A DNA stretch of 64,000 nt. Origin: an uncultured Rhodoferax sp. (lineage in GTDB: Bacteria; Pseudomonadota; Gammaproteobacteria; Burkholderiales; Burkholderiaceae_C). The stretch is from positions 43,977 through 107,976 of the forward strand of contig NZ_CAMIHB010000015.1 of assembly GCF_946221635.1 (NCBI RefSeq), in the 5' to 3' direction. The notes under the pieces are model-generated. The model did no database searches, was not told the DNA's origin, and saw only the letters and a program-made list of their open reading frames with translations. The translations under genes were made by a program, and so were the position numbers. Of this stretch, positions 17,423 through 26,688 are shown in pieces; position 1 is the first letter of the stretch, and the number at the start of each line of letters is the position of its first letter.

Positions 17423-18967
17423 ATGAAGCCGATTTGGATCGTAGATGATGACCAGTCCATCCGCTTCGTGCTGGAGAAGGCGCTGTTGCGCGAGCATTTG
17501 CCCACGCGCAGCTTTTCCAATCCACGCGATGTACTGAGTGCCCTGGCCACGGCCGCGGACGATGAAGGCCCGCAGATCCTGGTGAGCGACATTCGCATGC
17601 CCGGTGGTTCCGGTCTGGACCTGCTCGAAAAAGTCAAAGCCAAACACCCGGGGCTGCCCGTCATCATCATGACGGCCTTCTCGGATCTGGACAGTGCGGT
17701 CAGCGCCTTCCAGGGCGGTGCGTTCGAATACCTGCCCAAGCCCTTTGACCTGCCCAAGGCGGTGGAACTGATCCGCCGTGCGGTGGAGGAAAGCCAGCGC
17801 GAAGAGGTCAGCGAAGAGCGCATGGCCGAGTCGCCCGAGATGCTGGGCCAGGCGCCCGCGATGCAGGACGTGTTCCGTGCGATTGGTCGCCTCAGTCAGA
17901 GCAATGTCACCGTCATGATCACGGGCGAATCGGGCTCGGGCAAGGAGTTGGTGGCGCGCGCGCTGCACAAGCATTCGCCACGGTCTGACGGTCCCTTTGT
18001 GGCCATCAACACGGCCGCCATTCCCAAGGACTTGCTGGAGAGTGAACTCTTTGGCCATGAGCGCGGCGCTTTCACCGGCGCGCAGACCATGCGCCGCGGC
18101 CGCTTCGAGCAGGCTGATGGCGGCACGCTGTTCCTCGACGAAATTGGCGATATGCCCTTCGAGCTGCAGACGCGTCTGTTGCGGGTGCTGTCCGACGGCC
18201 ATTTCTACCGCGTGGGCGGCCACAGCGCCGTCAAGTCGAATGTGCGTGTCATCGCGGCCACCCACCAGAACCTGGAGCAGCGTGTCAAGGACGGCGTGTT
18301 CCGCGAAGACTTGTTCCACCGCCTCAACGTGATCCGCCTGCGCCTGCCGGCCCTGCGTGAGCGCAAGGAAGACGTGGCCATGCTGACGCGCCATTTCCTG
18401 CAACAGAGCGCCAAGCAGCTGGGCGTGGAGCCCAAGCGCATCTCCGATTCGGCCCTGGCCTGGCTGGAGGGTTTCAGCTTTCCGGGCAACGTGCGCCAGT
18501 TGGAAAACATCTGCCACTGGCTGACCGTCATGGCACCGGCCCAGGTGATCGAGCGCAAGGACTTGCCGCCCGAAGTCAGTACCGGCCGTGCCGAAAACGG
18601 CGAAGCCCTGCCGGCCAAACCCGTATTGACCGCTGCGCCCGAAGCCCAGCTCAAGGACGTGCCGACCGACGCTGCTGCCCATGGCACCGTGGGCCATGAA
18701 TCCGAGGATCTGTCCCATGTGCTGGCCCGTGCCGCGGCCGCCCATGGCCCACTGGAAGGCTGGGAGGCCGAGCTGGAGACCGAGGCCGTGGCCTTGCTGG
18801 GCTCGGGCCAGCCCGAGGTGTGGGACACGCTCACGCGTCGCTTCGAGTCCCGCCTGATTCTGGCGGCGCTGGCCAATACCAAGGGCCGTCGCATCGAGGC
18901 CGCGCACAAGCTGGGCATAGGCCGCAACACCATCACCCGCAAGATCCAGGAGCTAGGATTGGAGTGA
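17423..18967 (+). CDS. ntrC: Nitrogen regulator NtrC, sigma-54 activator
   Basis: 514 residues. Receiver (1-120; acceptor Asp56 in ILVSDIRMPG), AAA+ domain (about 140-375) with Walker A GESGSGKELVARAL, the sigma-54 loop GAFTGA and GGTLFLDEIGD, and a Fis-type helix-turn-helix at the end (IEAAHKLGIGRNTITRKIQ). The linker between AAA+ and DNA-binding parts, about residues 390-455, is long and Ala-rich, making the protein some 40 residues longer than enteric NtrC. ATG 17423 is chosen since MKPIWIVDDD is the conserved start; an in-frame GTG lies at 17411. Its sites are before glnA. Confidence 0.96.
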   Translation: MKPIWIVDDDQSIRFVLEKALLREHLPTRSFSNPRDVLSALATAADDEGPQILVSDIRMPGGSGLDLLEKVKAKHPGLPVIIMTAFSDLDSAVSAFQGGAFEYLPKPFDLPKAVELIRRAVEESQREEVSEERMAESPEMLGQAPAMQDVFRAIGRLSQSNVTVMITGESGSGKELVARALHKHSPRSDGPFVAINTAAIPKDLLESELFGHERGAFTGAQTMRRGRFEQADGGTLFLDEIGDMPFELQTRLLRVLSDGHFYRVGGHSAVKSNVRVIAATHQNLEQRVKDGVFREDLFHRLNVIRLRLPALRERKEDVAMLTRHFLQQSAKQLGVEPKRISDSALAWLEGFSFPGNVRQLENICHWLTVMAPAQVIERKDLPPEVSTGRAENGEALPAKPVLTAAPEAQLKDVPTDAAAHGTVGHESEDLSHVLARAAAAHGPLEGWEAELETEAVALLGSGQPEVWDTLTRRFESRLILAALANTKGRRIEAAHKLGIGRNTITRKIQELGLE

Positions 18968-18987
18968 TTTGGAGCGTTTTAGGGCTC

Positions 18988-19030
18988 TAGCCCCCGTGGA
19001 ATCTGCGCAGGCAGCTCCTGAAACCATAGC
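18988..19030 (+). repeat. Dispersed repeat R1, copy 3 (after ntrC)
   Basis: TAGCCCCCGTGGAATCTGCG, then GCAGCTCCTGAAACCATAGC. The closing hairpin is weaker here. It lies 20 bases past the ntrC stop and abuts the terminator at 19031. Confidence 0.85.
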
Positions 19031-19059
19031 AAAAAGCCGACGCATGCGTCGGCTTTTTT
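19031..19059. terminator. Bidirectional terminator between ntrC and xthA
   Basis: AAAAA, stem GCCGACGC / GCGTCGGC around AT, then TTTTTT. The genes on either side converge on it. Confidence 0.92.
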
Positions 19060-19062
19060 GTG

Positions 19063-19836
19063 TCAGGCAGCGGGGGCAATCTCCACCACCACCGGCGCGT
19101 GGTCACTGGGGCGTTCGTTCTTGCGCGGCGTCTTGTCGATGGTGCAGGCGGTCACGCGGGAGCGCAGGGCATCGCTCACCAGGATGTGGTCGATGCGCAG
19201 GCCGCGGTTGCGCCGGAAGCCCGCATCGCGGTAGTCCCACCAGCTGAAGCTCTTGGGCGGCTGCTCAAACAGGCGGTGGCTGTCGTGCAGGCCCAGGGCG
19301 ATGAGCGCGCGCAGGTGGTAGCGCTCTTCCTCGGTGCAGTGGATGGTTTCGAACAGGCCTTCGGGGTCCCAGACATCGTCGTCGTCAAAGGTGATGTTGT
19401 AGTCGCCCATGATGAGCAACTGCGGGTGCTGTGCCAGCTCTTCCTTGACCCAGCGGCGCAGCGCCGCGAGCCATTCCATCTTGTATTCGAACTTGTCGCT
19501 GCCCGGTTCCTGCCCGTTGGGAAAGTAGGCGCCGATCACACGCACACCGTCCACTGTGCCGGTGATCACGCGGGCCATGTCATCGTCAAAACCGGGGATG
19601 TTGCGGATCACGTCCGTGGCCGGCGTGCGTGAGAGCAAGGCCACGCCGTTGTAGGTCTTCTGGCCGAAGCACTGGCTCTGATAACCAGCGGCGGCAAAAG
19701 CATCGGCCGGGAACTTGTCATCGGTGAGCTTGAGTTCCTGCAGCGCCAGCACGTCCACCGGGTTGGCCGCCAGCCAGTCCAGCACCTGCGGCAGGCGCAC
19801 GCCCAAAGAGTTCACGTTCCAGGTGGCAAGTTTCAT
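19063..19836 (-). CDS. xthA: Exodeoxyribonuclease III
   Basis: 257 residues. Removes nucleotides 3' to 5' from duplex DNA and cuts at abasic sites in base-excision repair. Seen: MKLATWNVNSLGVRLPQVLD with the metal-ligand Asn, LALQELKLTDDKFP with the metal-ligand Glu, YNGVALLSR, IMGDYNITFDDDDVWDP, and the C-terminal LRIDHILVS and SDHAPVVVEI with the catalytic Asp-His pair. All catalytic positions are kept. It is monocistronic, ending at the shared terminator. Confidence 0.96.
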   Translation of the reverse strand: MKLATWNVNSLGVRLPQVLDWLAANPVDVLALQELKLTDDKFPADAFAAAGYQSQCFGQKTYNGVALLSRTPATDVIRNIPGFDDDMARVITGTVDGVRVIGAYFPNGQEPGSDKFEYKMEWLAALRRWVKEELAQHPQLLIMGDYNITFDDDDVWDPEGLFETIHCTEEERYHLRALIALGLHDSHRLFEQPPKSFSWWDYRDAGFRRNRGLRIDHILVSDALRSRVTACTIDKTPRKNERPSDHAPVVVEIAPAA

Positions 19837-19889
19837 GGTGGCAAAGGTAACAGCGTTGGCGCTGGAGTCTACGCGAGTGCAGCCTACTT

Positions 19890-22800
19890 TCAGCCCTTGG
19901 CACGGAACTCAGCCAGCCAACCCAAGAAGTCTTCCGCCGGCATGGGGCGGGCGATCAGGTAGCCTTGGGCCATGTCGCAGCCCAGGGAGGCCAGCAGGTC
20001 CCATTGGGCCTGGGTTTCTACGCCTTCGGCCACGGTTTTATGGCCCAGGTCATGGGCCAGGTCGATGGTGGAGCGCACGATGAGGGCGGAGTCCTTGTCG
20101 CGGTCGATCTGGCGCACGAAGGACTGGTCGATCTTGATGTACTCCACCGGCAGCTTCTGCAGGTAGCTCAGCGAGGAATAACCGGTACCAAAGTCGTCGA
20201 TATAGAGCGAAATGCCGCTTTCGCGCAGGCTGTGCAGCACGCGCAGCGCGAGTTCGGCGTCTTCCATCACGGCGCTTTCCGTGATCTCCAGTTCCAGCCA
20301 ACTGGCCTGGGTGCCCAGCGTGGTTTGCCAGTCGCGGATTTTTTCCAGCAGGCTTTCGTCGCGCAGGTTGCGTGCCGAGAGGTTCACGGCGATGGGCAGG
20401 GGCTGGTCCTGGCGTTCCCAGTCCTGTGTCTGGCGCATGGCGGTCTCGATGACCCACTCAGTCAAGGGCTGGATCAGGCCGGTGTGCTCTGCCAGTTCGA
20501 TGAATTCGCCGGGCGGGACGAGGCCGCGCGTCGGATGCTGCCAGCGCACCAGCCCCTCGGCGCCGCACACCTGGCCACTATGGAACGACACCTTGGGCTG
20601 CAGATAGAGCCGCAGATCACCGGACTGGATGGCACGCTGCAGCTCGCCGGCCATGTTCAGGCGGTGGGAGCGGTTGGGGTTGTGGACCGGATCAAACACC
20701 GCCACGGATACCCCGCGCTTCTTGGCCTGCTGCACGGCGATATCCACATGGCGGTACAGGTCGTGTGCCGTGCTGCCATGGTCCGGGAAGAGGCTGAGCC
20801 CCATCTTGGCAGAGACCTGCAGCGCGATGTCCGCAACCTGAAAAGGTTGGGATAGCAACGCTTCCAGCACATGGGCTGTGTGGAGGGCGGTCTCCCGTTC
20901 GCAGCCAGGCAGCAGGATGGCAAATTCATCGCCGCGCAGGCGTGCGACCTGGGCATGGGGTGGGGCCGCGGCAACCACGCGCCGGCCAAAGTCGCGCAGG
21001 ATCTGGTCGCCCTGACCAAAACCCAGGGCATCGTTGATTTCACTGAGGCGTTCGATATTCGCCTGCAGCACGGCGAAGGGTTGCGGAGGCTGCGCGCCGG
21101 CTTCGATGGCCGTATTGAGCAACTCCGTGAAGTGGAGTTCGTTGGGCAAACCTGTGAGCACGTCGGTGCGTGTCATGCGGTACATCGCATCCTGCGCTTC
21201 CTGTTGCATGGCCCGGGCCCGCAGGGTGGCAATGCCGAAGGCGAGGTCGTCGGCGGATTCGCCCAACAGGGCAATCTCTTCTTGCTCGAAACTCTGCGCG
21301 CGGGCGTCGAGGATGAGCAGGGCCCCGGTCACGTTGCCATGCAGCTGGATGGCGCAGGCCACGCCTGGCGGGTGTACGCCGGGCAGGGCGGGCACGGGGC
21401 AGTAGCCCTCGGTGCGCAACTGCGCCAGATACTGTGTCTGCACCTCGGTCCCGGTATCCCAGTGCGCCTGCAGTGCGGGAAGACCGCCGGGCAATCCGCT
21501 CTGGGCCATCGCCTTGGGGGGCGCGCCGGCAGCCGTGTAGGCCACCACGGCCATGCCGTAACCGCCGATGGTGACAATGGCATCGCACATGCCTTGCAGC
21601 AGGCCCTGTTCATGCGTGGCGCGCAGCATGGTGCGATTGCCCGCGCTCAGGGTACGCAGTCCGCGGCTGGCGTACTCCAGTTCCTGCACACGCTGGGCCA
21701 GCTCCTGGTTGAGGTGCTGGATGCGGTCTTCCGTGCGCTTGCGCTCGGTGATGTCGGTGCCCAGCACGTAGTAGCCCAGTACCGTGCCGTCCGCACTGTG
21801 CCGGGGGGTGTACTCGATGGCCTGCCAGATGCCCGCGAAGGGGTGCCAGTCGTAGTTCTGCCGTTGTCCGTGCAAGGCTGCGGCAATCATTGGCGCAGCG
21901 ATGGCGTAACGCTCTTCACCCAGGATCTCGCGCACGGTACAACCCACGATGTCGCCACGGTCGGGCGCGAAACGCTGGCGGTAGGCCTCGTTGACGTAGA
22001 CATAGCGCTGCTGGGTATCCACATAGGCCAGCATGGCCGGTACGGCACCGATGACCCCTTGCAGGTGTTGCTGGCTATCACGGAGCTCGGCGGTGCGCTG
22101 CTGCACACGCAACTCCAGTTCCGCATTCTGTTGTCGCAGGGCCCGGCGCGCCTGACGTGTCAAGGTTTCGTCGCGGAAGACCAGCACCACGCCGGTAACC
22201 TCGCCATCCGCGTTGCGGATGGGGGCGGCACTGTCTGCAATGGGAATTTCCTGGCCATCGGGCCGCAGCAGGGCCGTGTGGTTGGCCAGCAGCTGTACCT
22301 CGCCCGTGAGCAGCGCGCGCTGCACCGGCAACTCCTGCGGCAACCGGGTTTCTTCGTGCACGATGTGGAAGATTTCGGCAATTGGCCGGCCCAGGGCGGC
22401 TTCCTGTGTCCAGCCGGTCAGGCGTTCGGCCACCGTGTTCATGCGGGTGACCCGGCCCTCCGTGTCGGTGGCCAGCACGCCGTCGCCAATCGAATGCAAG
22501 GTGGTCGCTAGCTTCTGCTCGCTCTGGGCCAGGGCGCGCTGGCTGTCGCGTGTGAGCCGCAGTTGGCGACGGATGAGCACATAGGTGCTGCCCAGCAGTG
22601 CCAGCAGCAGCACCGCGACGAGCGCGCCCAGCGCAATCAGGGTGCTGCGGGTTTCGGCCTGGCTACGGTCGCGCTGGGTCAGTAGCTCGTTTTCCTCGGC
22701 CTCCATATTGCCCAGCAGGCGGTAGGTGCGCTCCCGGGTTTCCTGCAGCGGGGCCGACGCCACAAACGCATTGGCAGCTTCCGTCCCTTGCGCTTTGCGG

Positions 22801-23189
22801 ATGGCCTCGACTTCACGTGAGATGCGCATGCGCTCGTTGAGCACCGCTCGGAGTTCGTTCCAGTGGGCCTGTTGCGAGGGGTTGTCGCTGGTCAGGCGTT
22901 GCAGCTCCCGCATCTGCTCCTCGCGTGCCGCCGTACGGGTGTTGCGGTCCACCAGAAAGTTGTTGTTTCCGGTGATGCGGAAGTTCTGGGTACTGAGTTC
23001 GATCTGCAGCGTGTCGCCGCGGATGTGGGCCAGCCGGCTGATCACGTCGTGGGTGTGGGCCACCATACGCGCAGCCTCGCTGGCATCGCCCGCCAGTTTC
23101 CAGGTGGCACTGAACAGGCCGGCCACCACCAGCACCGCCGCCACGAAGGCTGCAAGCACCTTGGTTTCGAAGCTGGAATGTGTACGCAC
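19890..23189 (-). CDS. CHASE3-PAS-PAS-GAF-GGDEF-EAL c-di-GMP signalling protein
   Basis: About 1099 residues. Two membrane helices (about 12-32 and 190-210) enclose a periplasmic CHASE3-type four-helix domain; then a PAS domain (about 235-360), a second PAS (about 390-500), a GAF-like domain (about 520-680), GGDEF (about 695-850) and EAL (about 860-1095). GGDEF is RGDEF (residue run LRGDEFAILLPG) with no RxxD inhibitory site before it. EAL is EGL (GAEGLVRWQHP) but the rest of the EAL catalytic set is kept: NLSARNL, LEITESA, DDFGTGYSSL, KIDQSFV, AEGVET. Net phosphodiesterase activity is the better guess. GTG 23189 follows a GGGA site; a TTG at 23282 is possible. Confidence 0.88.
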   Translation of the reverse strand: MRTHSSFETKVLAAFVAAVLVVAGLFSATWKLAGDASEAARMVAHTHDVISRLAHIRGDTLQIELSTQNFRITGNNNFLVDRNTRTAAREEQMRELQRLTSDNPSQQAHWNELRAVLNERMRISREVEAIRKAQGTEAANAFVASAPLQETRERTYRLLGNMEAEENELLTQRDRSQAETRSTLIALGALVAVLLLALLGSTYVLIRRQLRLTRDSQRALAQSEQKLATTLHSIGDGVLATDTEGRVTRMNTVAERLTGWTQEAALGRPIAEIFHIVHEETRLPQELPVQRALLTGEVQLLANHTALLRPDGQEIPIADSAAPIRNADGEVTGVVLVFRDETLTRQARRALRQQNAELELRVQQRTAELRDSQQHLQGVIGAVPAMLAYVDTQQRYVYVNEAYRQRFAPDRGDIVGCTVREILGEERYAIAAPMIAAALHGQRQNYDWHPFAGIWQAIEYTPRHSADGTVLGYYVLGTDITERKRTEDRIQHLNQELAQRVQELEYASRGLRTLSAGNRTMLRATHEQGLLQGMCDAIVTIGGYGMAVVAYTAAGAPPKAMAQSGLPGGLPALQAHWDTGTEVQTQYLAQLRTEGYCPVPALPGVHPPGVACAIQLHGNVTGALLILDARAQSFEQEEIALLGESADDLAFGIATLRARAMQQEAQDAMYRMTRTDVLTGLPNELHFTELLNTAIEAGAQPPQPFAVLQANIERLSEINDALGFGQGDQILRDFGRRVVAAAPPHAQVARLRGDEFAILLPGCERETALHTAHVLEALLSQPFQVADIALQVSAKMGLSLFPDHGSTAHDLYRHVDIAVQQAKKRGVSVAVFDPVHNPNRSHRLNMAGELQRAIQSGDLRLYLQPKVSFHSGQVCGAEGLVRWQHPTRGLVPPGEFIELAEHTGLIQPLTEWVIETAMRQTQDWERQDQPLPIAVNLSARNLRDESLLEKIRDWQTTLGTQASWLELEITESAVMEDAELALRVLHSLRESGISLYIDDFGTGYSSLSYLQKLPVEYIKIDQSFVRQIDRDKDSALIVRSTIDLAHDLGHKTVAEGVETQAQWDLLASLGCDMAQGYLIARPMPAEDFLGWLAEFRAKG

Positions 23190-23326
23190 GTAGTCCCGCT
23201 GCTCTTGACATGTGACGGGGTAATTCTGCACCAGACCGTGCGGATGGGCCAATGGCTGTGACCTGGGAGCGACACCCCGCAAGGCCCCTTAGCCGGGCAG
23301 GCGCGCGGGGCCTGGCGAGGCGGTTT

Positions 23327-23641
23327 TCAGGGATGGATGGCGATCTCGTTCTTCACCGCTTTCACCCCTTTCACACCGCGGGCCAGGGTTTCTGCGACGG
23401 TTTTTTCGTTGGCGCTCTTGGCGAAGCCCGAGAGCATGACCGTGCCGTTCAGCGTCTCGACGCTGATGGCCGCGGCATCCACGGTCTTGTTCTCCACAAA
23501 ACGGCTCTTTACTGAGGCCGTGATGGCGGTGTCGTCCACGTAGGCGCCCACGGTTTCCTGCCCGCGGGTAACGGCGCAGCCTGCGGTGATGAGCAGCGCC
23601 AGGGTAGTGAAAACGATAGCAAGGGTTGCACGCAGATTCAT
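23327..23641 (-). CDS. BON-domain lipoprotein
   Basis: 104 residues. Signal peptide with lipobox LITAGC (lipidated Cys near residue 22), then one BON domain: VDDTAITASVKSRFVENKTV, ISVETLNGTVMLSGFAKS, and GVKGVKAVKNEI at the end. BON proteins such as OsmY bind membranes or phospholipid and are often stress-induced. It lies beside the histidine kinase gene on the same strand, with 145 bases between, and a glycine-zipper lipoprotein is 2.8 kb away, a grouping that suggests an envelope-stress regulon. Confidence 0.88.
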   Translation of the reverse strand: MNLRATLAIVFTTLALLITAGCAVTRGQETVGAYVDDTAITASVKSRFVENKTVDAAAISVETLNGTVMLSGFAKSANEKTVAETLARGVKGVKAVKNEIAIHP

Positions 23642-23786
23642 GGGTTTCTCCGGTTGCGCACCCGGTGTGGATGCGGTGGCGCCAGTGTCGTCCGCCCGTG
23701 CGTTCCGGACGATAGGGCAGTTTGCCGAATGCCTGTGGGGCAAGTGCGCGGGCGCGTGTAGGACTGTGCTGACAACCCAGGAAAAC

Positions 23787-25142
23787 CTAGTCCTGGCTGG
23801 GAGCCGACTCGGGGATGCGGGCCTGGATGCGCGTGCCCTGGCCCGGTGCGGACACCAGCCGCAGAGTCCCGCCCTCGGCTTCCACACGAAACCGCATGCC
23901 CACCAGGCCATGCGCGGAAACGGGCTGTCGGCTGGCGTCAAAGCCCACACCATCGTCGCGCACGGTGACCTCCACCATGCCGTCACGGCCCAGCAGGCTG
24001 ACCCAGACATGGCTGGCGCGCGCGTACTTGGTGATGTTGGTAATGGCCTCTTGCACCAGGCGATACACCGTAAGCTCTGCCGTGGTGCTGAGCTGCACGG
24101 GCTCCAGATCGGCATGCACCTGGACCCCTGAGCGCTCCGCGTATTCGCGCACCAGGATATCCAGTGCAGCGACCAACCCCAGGTTGCTCAGCGAGGAGGG
24201 GCGCAGGTCCTCGATGATGCGCCGACCCAGCGCAATACCGCTGTTGAGCGTGTCGACCAGGTGGCCCAGCAGCGCCAATGTTTCAGCCGGGGCCTGCGAC
24301 AGGCGCGAGCGGATGCGTGCAGCATCCAGCTTGGCCGATGTGAGCAGAGAGCCCAGGTCGTCATGCAGGTCGCGCGCCAGGCGATGGCGCTCGTCTTCGC
24401 GGGCGGTTTGCAGGTGTCGCGTCAGCCGGGTCAGTTCGTCGGTGCGTTGCATGACTTCCACCTCCAACCGGTCGCGCTCCTGCTGTACCGCGCGCTGGTG
24501 TTCCAGCTGCTGGAGTTTCAAGGCCATCAATTGGCGCAGGTAGACGATCAATCCGATCAGACTCAGGGCGCTCAGCAGGGCCACGCCAATGCGCCCCAGC
24601 ATCAGGGTCTGGAACAGCTCGGCGCGCCGGGCGGTCACCGTTTGCGTCTGGTAGGCGAGCAGCTCGGTACTCACGGCCCGGACCGCGTCCATCTTCTCCC
24701 GGCCGATGTCGGTGAGCAGGATCTCCTTGCCCGCCTGCCCCTTGCCTTTTTCAAACAGCTCCAGGGTCAGTGCCAGCTCCGACAGCTTGGTGTCGGTCAG
24801 CTCATGCAGGCGCTTGAGCAGGGCGCGCGACTCGGTGTCGGCGCCGTAGTACTGGTCCAGCTGGCGGTAAGCCTCGTCAATGCGCAGGAGGGCTTTTTCG
24901 TAGGGTTGCAGGTATTCCTTGCGCCGGGTCAGGAGGTAGCCTCGCTGGCCGGTTTCGGCATCCAGCATGCTGCGCTCCAGGATCTGGACCTGCGTGCGGG
25001 CCACCCCCATGGCATTCAGGCTCTCCAGCGTGGCGATGGACTGCGAGTACGAGCCTTCGCTGACGAAGATCATGGCCGCCGCCGCCGCGCATGCCAGCGC
25101 GAGCACCACGGGGTGGCGGCGGACAATGGCGAGGGCTTTCAT
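23787..25142 (-). CDS. CHASE3-type sensor histidine kinase, NarX/DegS class
   Basis: 451 residues. A first membrane helix (about 13-30), a periplasmic CHASE3 region with DAETGQRGYLLTRRKEYLQP, a second helix (about 180-200), then a coiled linker, HisKA_3 dimerisation segment with ARDLHDDLGSLLTSAKLD (His is the acceptor) and a HATPase_c domain with VQEAITNITKYARASHV and DDGVGFD. The ATG at 25142 is used; the frame continues to a TTG at 25160. It is divergent from a NarL-type regulator with only 56 bases between their starts, so the two are the likely pair. The signal is unknown. Confidence 0.92.
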   Translation of the reverse strand: MKALAIVRRHPVVLALACAAAAAMIFVSEGSYSQSIATLESLNAMGVARTQVQILERSMLDAETGQRGYLLTRRKEYLQPYEKALLRIDEAYRQLDQYYGADTESRALLKRLHELTDTKLSELALTLELFEKGKGQAGKEILLTDIGREKMDAVRAVSTELLAYQTQTVTARRAELFQTLMLGRIGVALLSALSLIGLIVYLRQLMALKLQQLEHQRAVQQERDRLEVEVMQRTDELTRLTRHLQTAREDERHRLARDLHDDLGSLLTSAKLDAARIRSRLSQAPAETLALLGHLVDTLNSGIALGRRIIEDLRPSSLSNLGLVAALDILVREYAERSGVQVHADLEPVQLSTTAELTVYRLVQEAITNITKYARASHVWVSLLGRDGMVEVTVRDDGVGFDASRQPVSAHGLVGMRFRVEAEGGTLRLVSAPGQGTRIQARIPESAPSQD

Positions 25143-25198
25143 GGGGCGGGCGGTGGGCAATTTATGGGATCATTCAGCATGAAACACCGTTCCACCCC

Positions 25199-25831
25199 AT
25201 GATCCGAATCGCCATTGTGGATGACCACGCCATGGTCCGCGCCGGGCTGCGGCAGTTCTTTGCGGACGAGCCGGATTTTTCCGTGGTGGCCGAGGCTGCC
25301 AACGGGCGTGAGGCGCTGGACCTGGTGCGCCAGGGCGAGTTGGATGTGATGGTGATGGATATTTCCATGCCGGACCACAGCGGTATTGACGCGCTGGTGG
25401 CGATCAAGGCCCGCGCGCCGGACCTTCCGGTGTTGATCCTCAGTGGCTTTTCGGAGGTGCACTACGCCACCACCATGCTGCGCCACGGCGCCAGTGGCTA
25501 CCTGAACAAGGACTGCGACCCCGCGGACATCATCACCGCCATCCGCACCGTGCACCGGGGGCGCAAGTACATCACCCCGGGCGTGGCGGAGTTGCTGGCC
25601 GAAGGGCTGGGCAGCAGCGGCGACAAGCTGCCCCACGAGCAGTTGTCGGAGCGGGAGCTGCAGGTGTTCCTGCGGCTGGCGCGCGGAGAAACCGTGGGGC
25701 ATATCGCCAGCAGCATGTCGCTGAGCATGAAGACGGTAAGCACCTACCGCACCCGGGTCATGGAGAAGATGGGGCTGGAGTCCAACAGCGACCTGACCTA
25801 CTACGGTCTGAAGAACGGGTTGATCCAGTAA
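25199..25831 (+). CDS. NarL/FixJ-family response regulator
   Basis: 210 residues. Receiver domain (1-120; IRIAIVDDHAMVRAGL, acceptor Asp54 in MVMDISMPDHSG, KDCDPADII) and a LuxR-type helix-turn-helix (about 145-205; LSERELQVFLRLARGETV, then IASSMSLSMKTVSTYRTRVM). It should bind DNA as a dimer when phosphorylated by the divergent kinase at 23787. The start is the ATG at 25199, which begins the conserved receiver; the upstream frame has no homology. Targets may include the nearby BON and glycine-zipper lipoproteins. Confidence 0.93.
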   Translation: MIRIAIVDDHAMVRAGLRQFFADEPDFSVVAEAANGREALDLVRQGELDVMVMDISMPDHSGIDALVAIKARAPDLPVLILSGFSEVHYATTMLRHGASGYLNKDCDPADIITAIRTVHRGRKYITPGVAELLAEGLGSSGDKLPHEQLSERELQVFLRLARGETVGHIASSMSLSMKTVSTYRTRVMEKMGLESNSDLTYYGLKNGLIQ

Positions 25832-25836
25832 GGTTC

Positions 25837-26238
25837 TCATGCGCCCAGGCCGGTGGCGCCATGCCCCTGGGCCAGATCGCTGCAGTACTGGATAAGCGCA
25901 TCGATCTCGGTGGATTTGTCAAACACCCGCTGGGCCCCCAGGGCCAGGCATTTGGCGCGCATGTCCTTGGTGGCGTAGTTGCTCAGCACCACCATGGCGC
26001 AGTCCGGCTCCCGCTGCTGCGCGGCCTGCAGCACACCCAGGCCCGATCCGCGCTTGAGAAAAATATCCACGATCACCAGTTGCACGGCATGGTCCGGCTG
26101 CGCGAGCCATTGCTTGGCGTGCCATTCGTCCTCGGCAATCCCCACCACCTGCACCGGCGTGAGTTCCTCCAGCGTGGCGACCAGGTTTTGCTGGATCACC
26201 GGGCTGTCTTCGACGAGAAAGGTCTTGAGCGCGGGCAT
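25837..26238 (-). CDS. Single-domain receiver protein
   Basis: 133 residues, one receiver domain and no output domain. Seen: TFLVEDSPVIQQNLV with the acidic pair shortened to ED, acceptor Asp in LVIVDIFLKRGSG, VLSNYATKDMRAKCLALG and VFDKSTEID with the conserved Lys. Such stand-alone receivers often work as phosphate sinks or relay partners. It is convergent with the NarL-type regulator, with 5 bases between stop codons. It may share the CHASE3 kinase, but this is inference. Confidence 0.88.
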   Translation of the reverse strand: MPALKTFLVEDSPVIQQNLVATLEELTPVQVVGIAEDEWHAKQWLAQPDHAVQLVIVDIFLKRGSGLGVLQAAQQREPDCAMVVLSNYATKDMRAKCLALGAQRVFDKSTEIDALIQYCSDLAQGHGATGLGA

Positions 26239-26432
26239 GGATGGAGGGTGTTTTGGCAGATTGGTGGTTAGTGTGCCCGCAAGTGCCAGCACTGGCTATG
26301 GGTGGGGGACGCTATTTGGTGTCGGACCAGTCCTACAAAGAGTAGCGGCTTCGTCCGCTAGCGGCTGGGTGCCGCATTTCTGATACTGCGCCCATACGAC
26401 ATCGCCGATGTCCACAACAAGAGGTTCTTGCC

Positions 26433-26651
26433 ATGAAACATTCCACAACATCCACGTTTTCCGCCACGGTACTTGCGCTTGTCCTGCTGGGCCTGGGCGG
26501 CTGCGCCGGCATGACAGCCCGGGAACGCAGCACCGCCACCGGTGCGGTCATTGGCGGTGCCGTCGGAGTGATCACGGGCGGCGGCGCCCTGGGTACGGCG
26601 GCCGGTGCCGCGGCCGGCGGTTTCATTGGTCACGAGTTGGGCAAACGCTGA
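26433..26651 (+). CDS. Glycine-zipper lipoprotein (OsmB-like)
   Basis: 72 residues. Signal peptide with lipobox LGGCAG (Cys near residue 24), followed by one glycine-zipper pair: ATGAVIGGAVGVITGGGALG and AAGAAAGGFIGHELG. This is the architecture of OsmB and related stress-induced outer-membrane lipoproteins. ATG 26433 is preceded by an AAGAGG site at about 26418. It stands alone on this strand. Confidence 0.85.
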   Translation: MKHSTTSTFSATVLALVLLGLGGCAGMTARERSTATGAVIGGAVGVITGGGALGTAAGAAAGGFIGHELGKR

Positions 26652-26688
26652 GCCCGCGGCCCGCAGCGGCGGCGCGGGCGCCGCAGGG

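Noticed and set aside
26340..26365. Short inverted repeat AGCGG CTTCGT CCGCT before the glycine-zipper gene
   Set aside because: Stem of five bases without a T-run; not enough to call.
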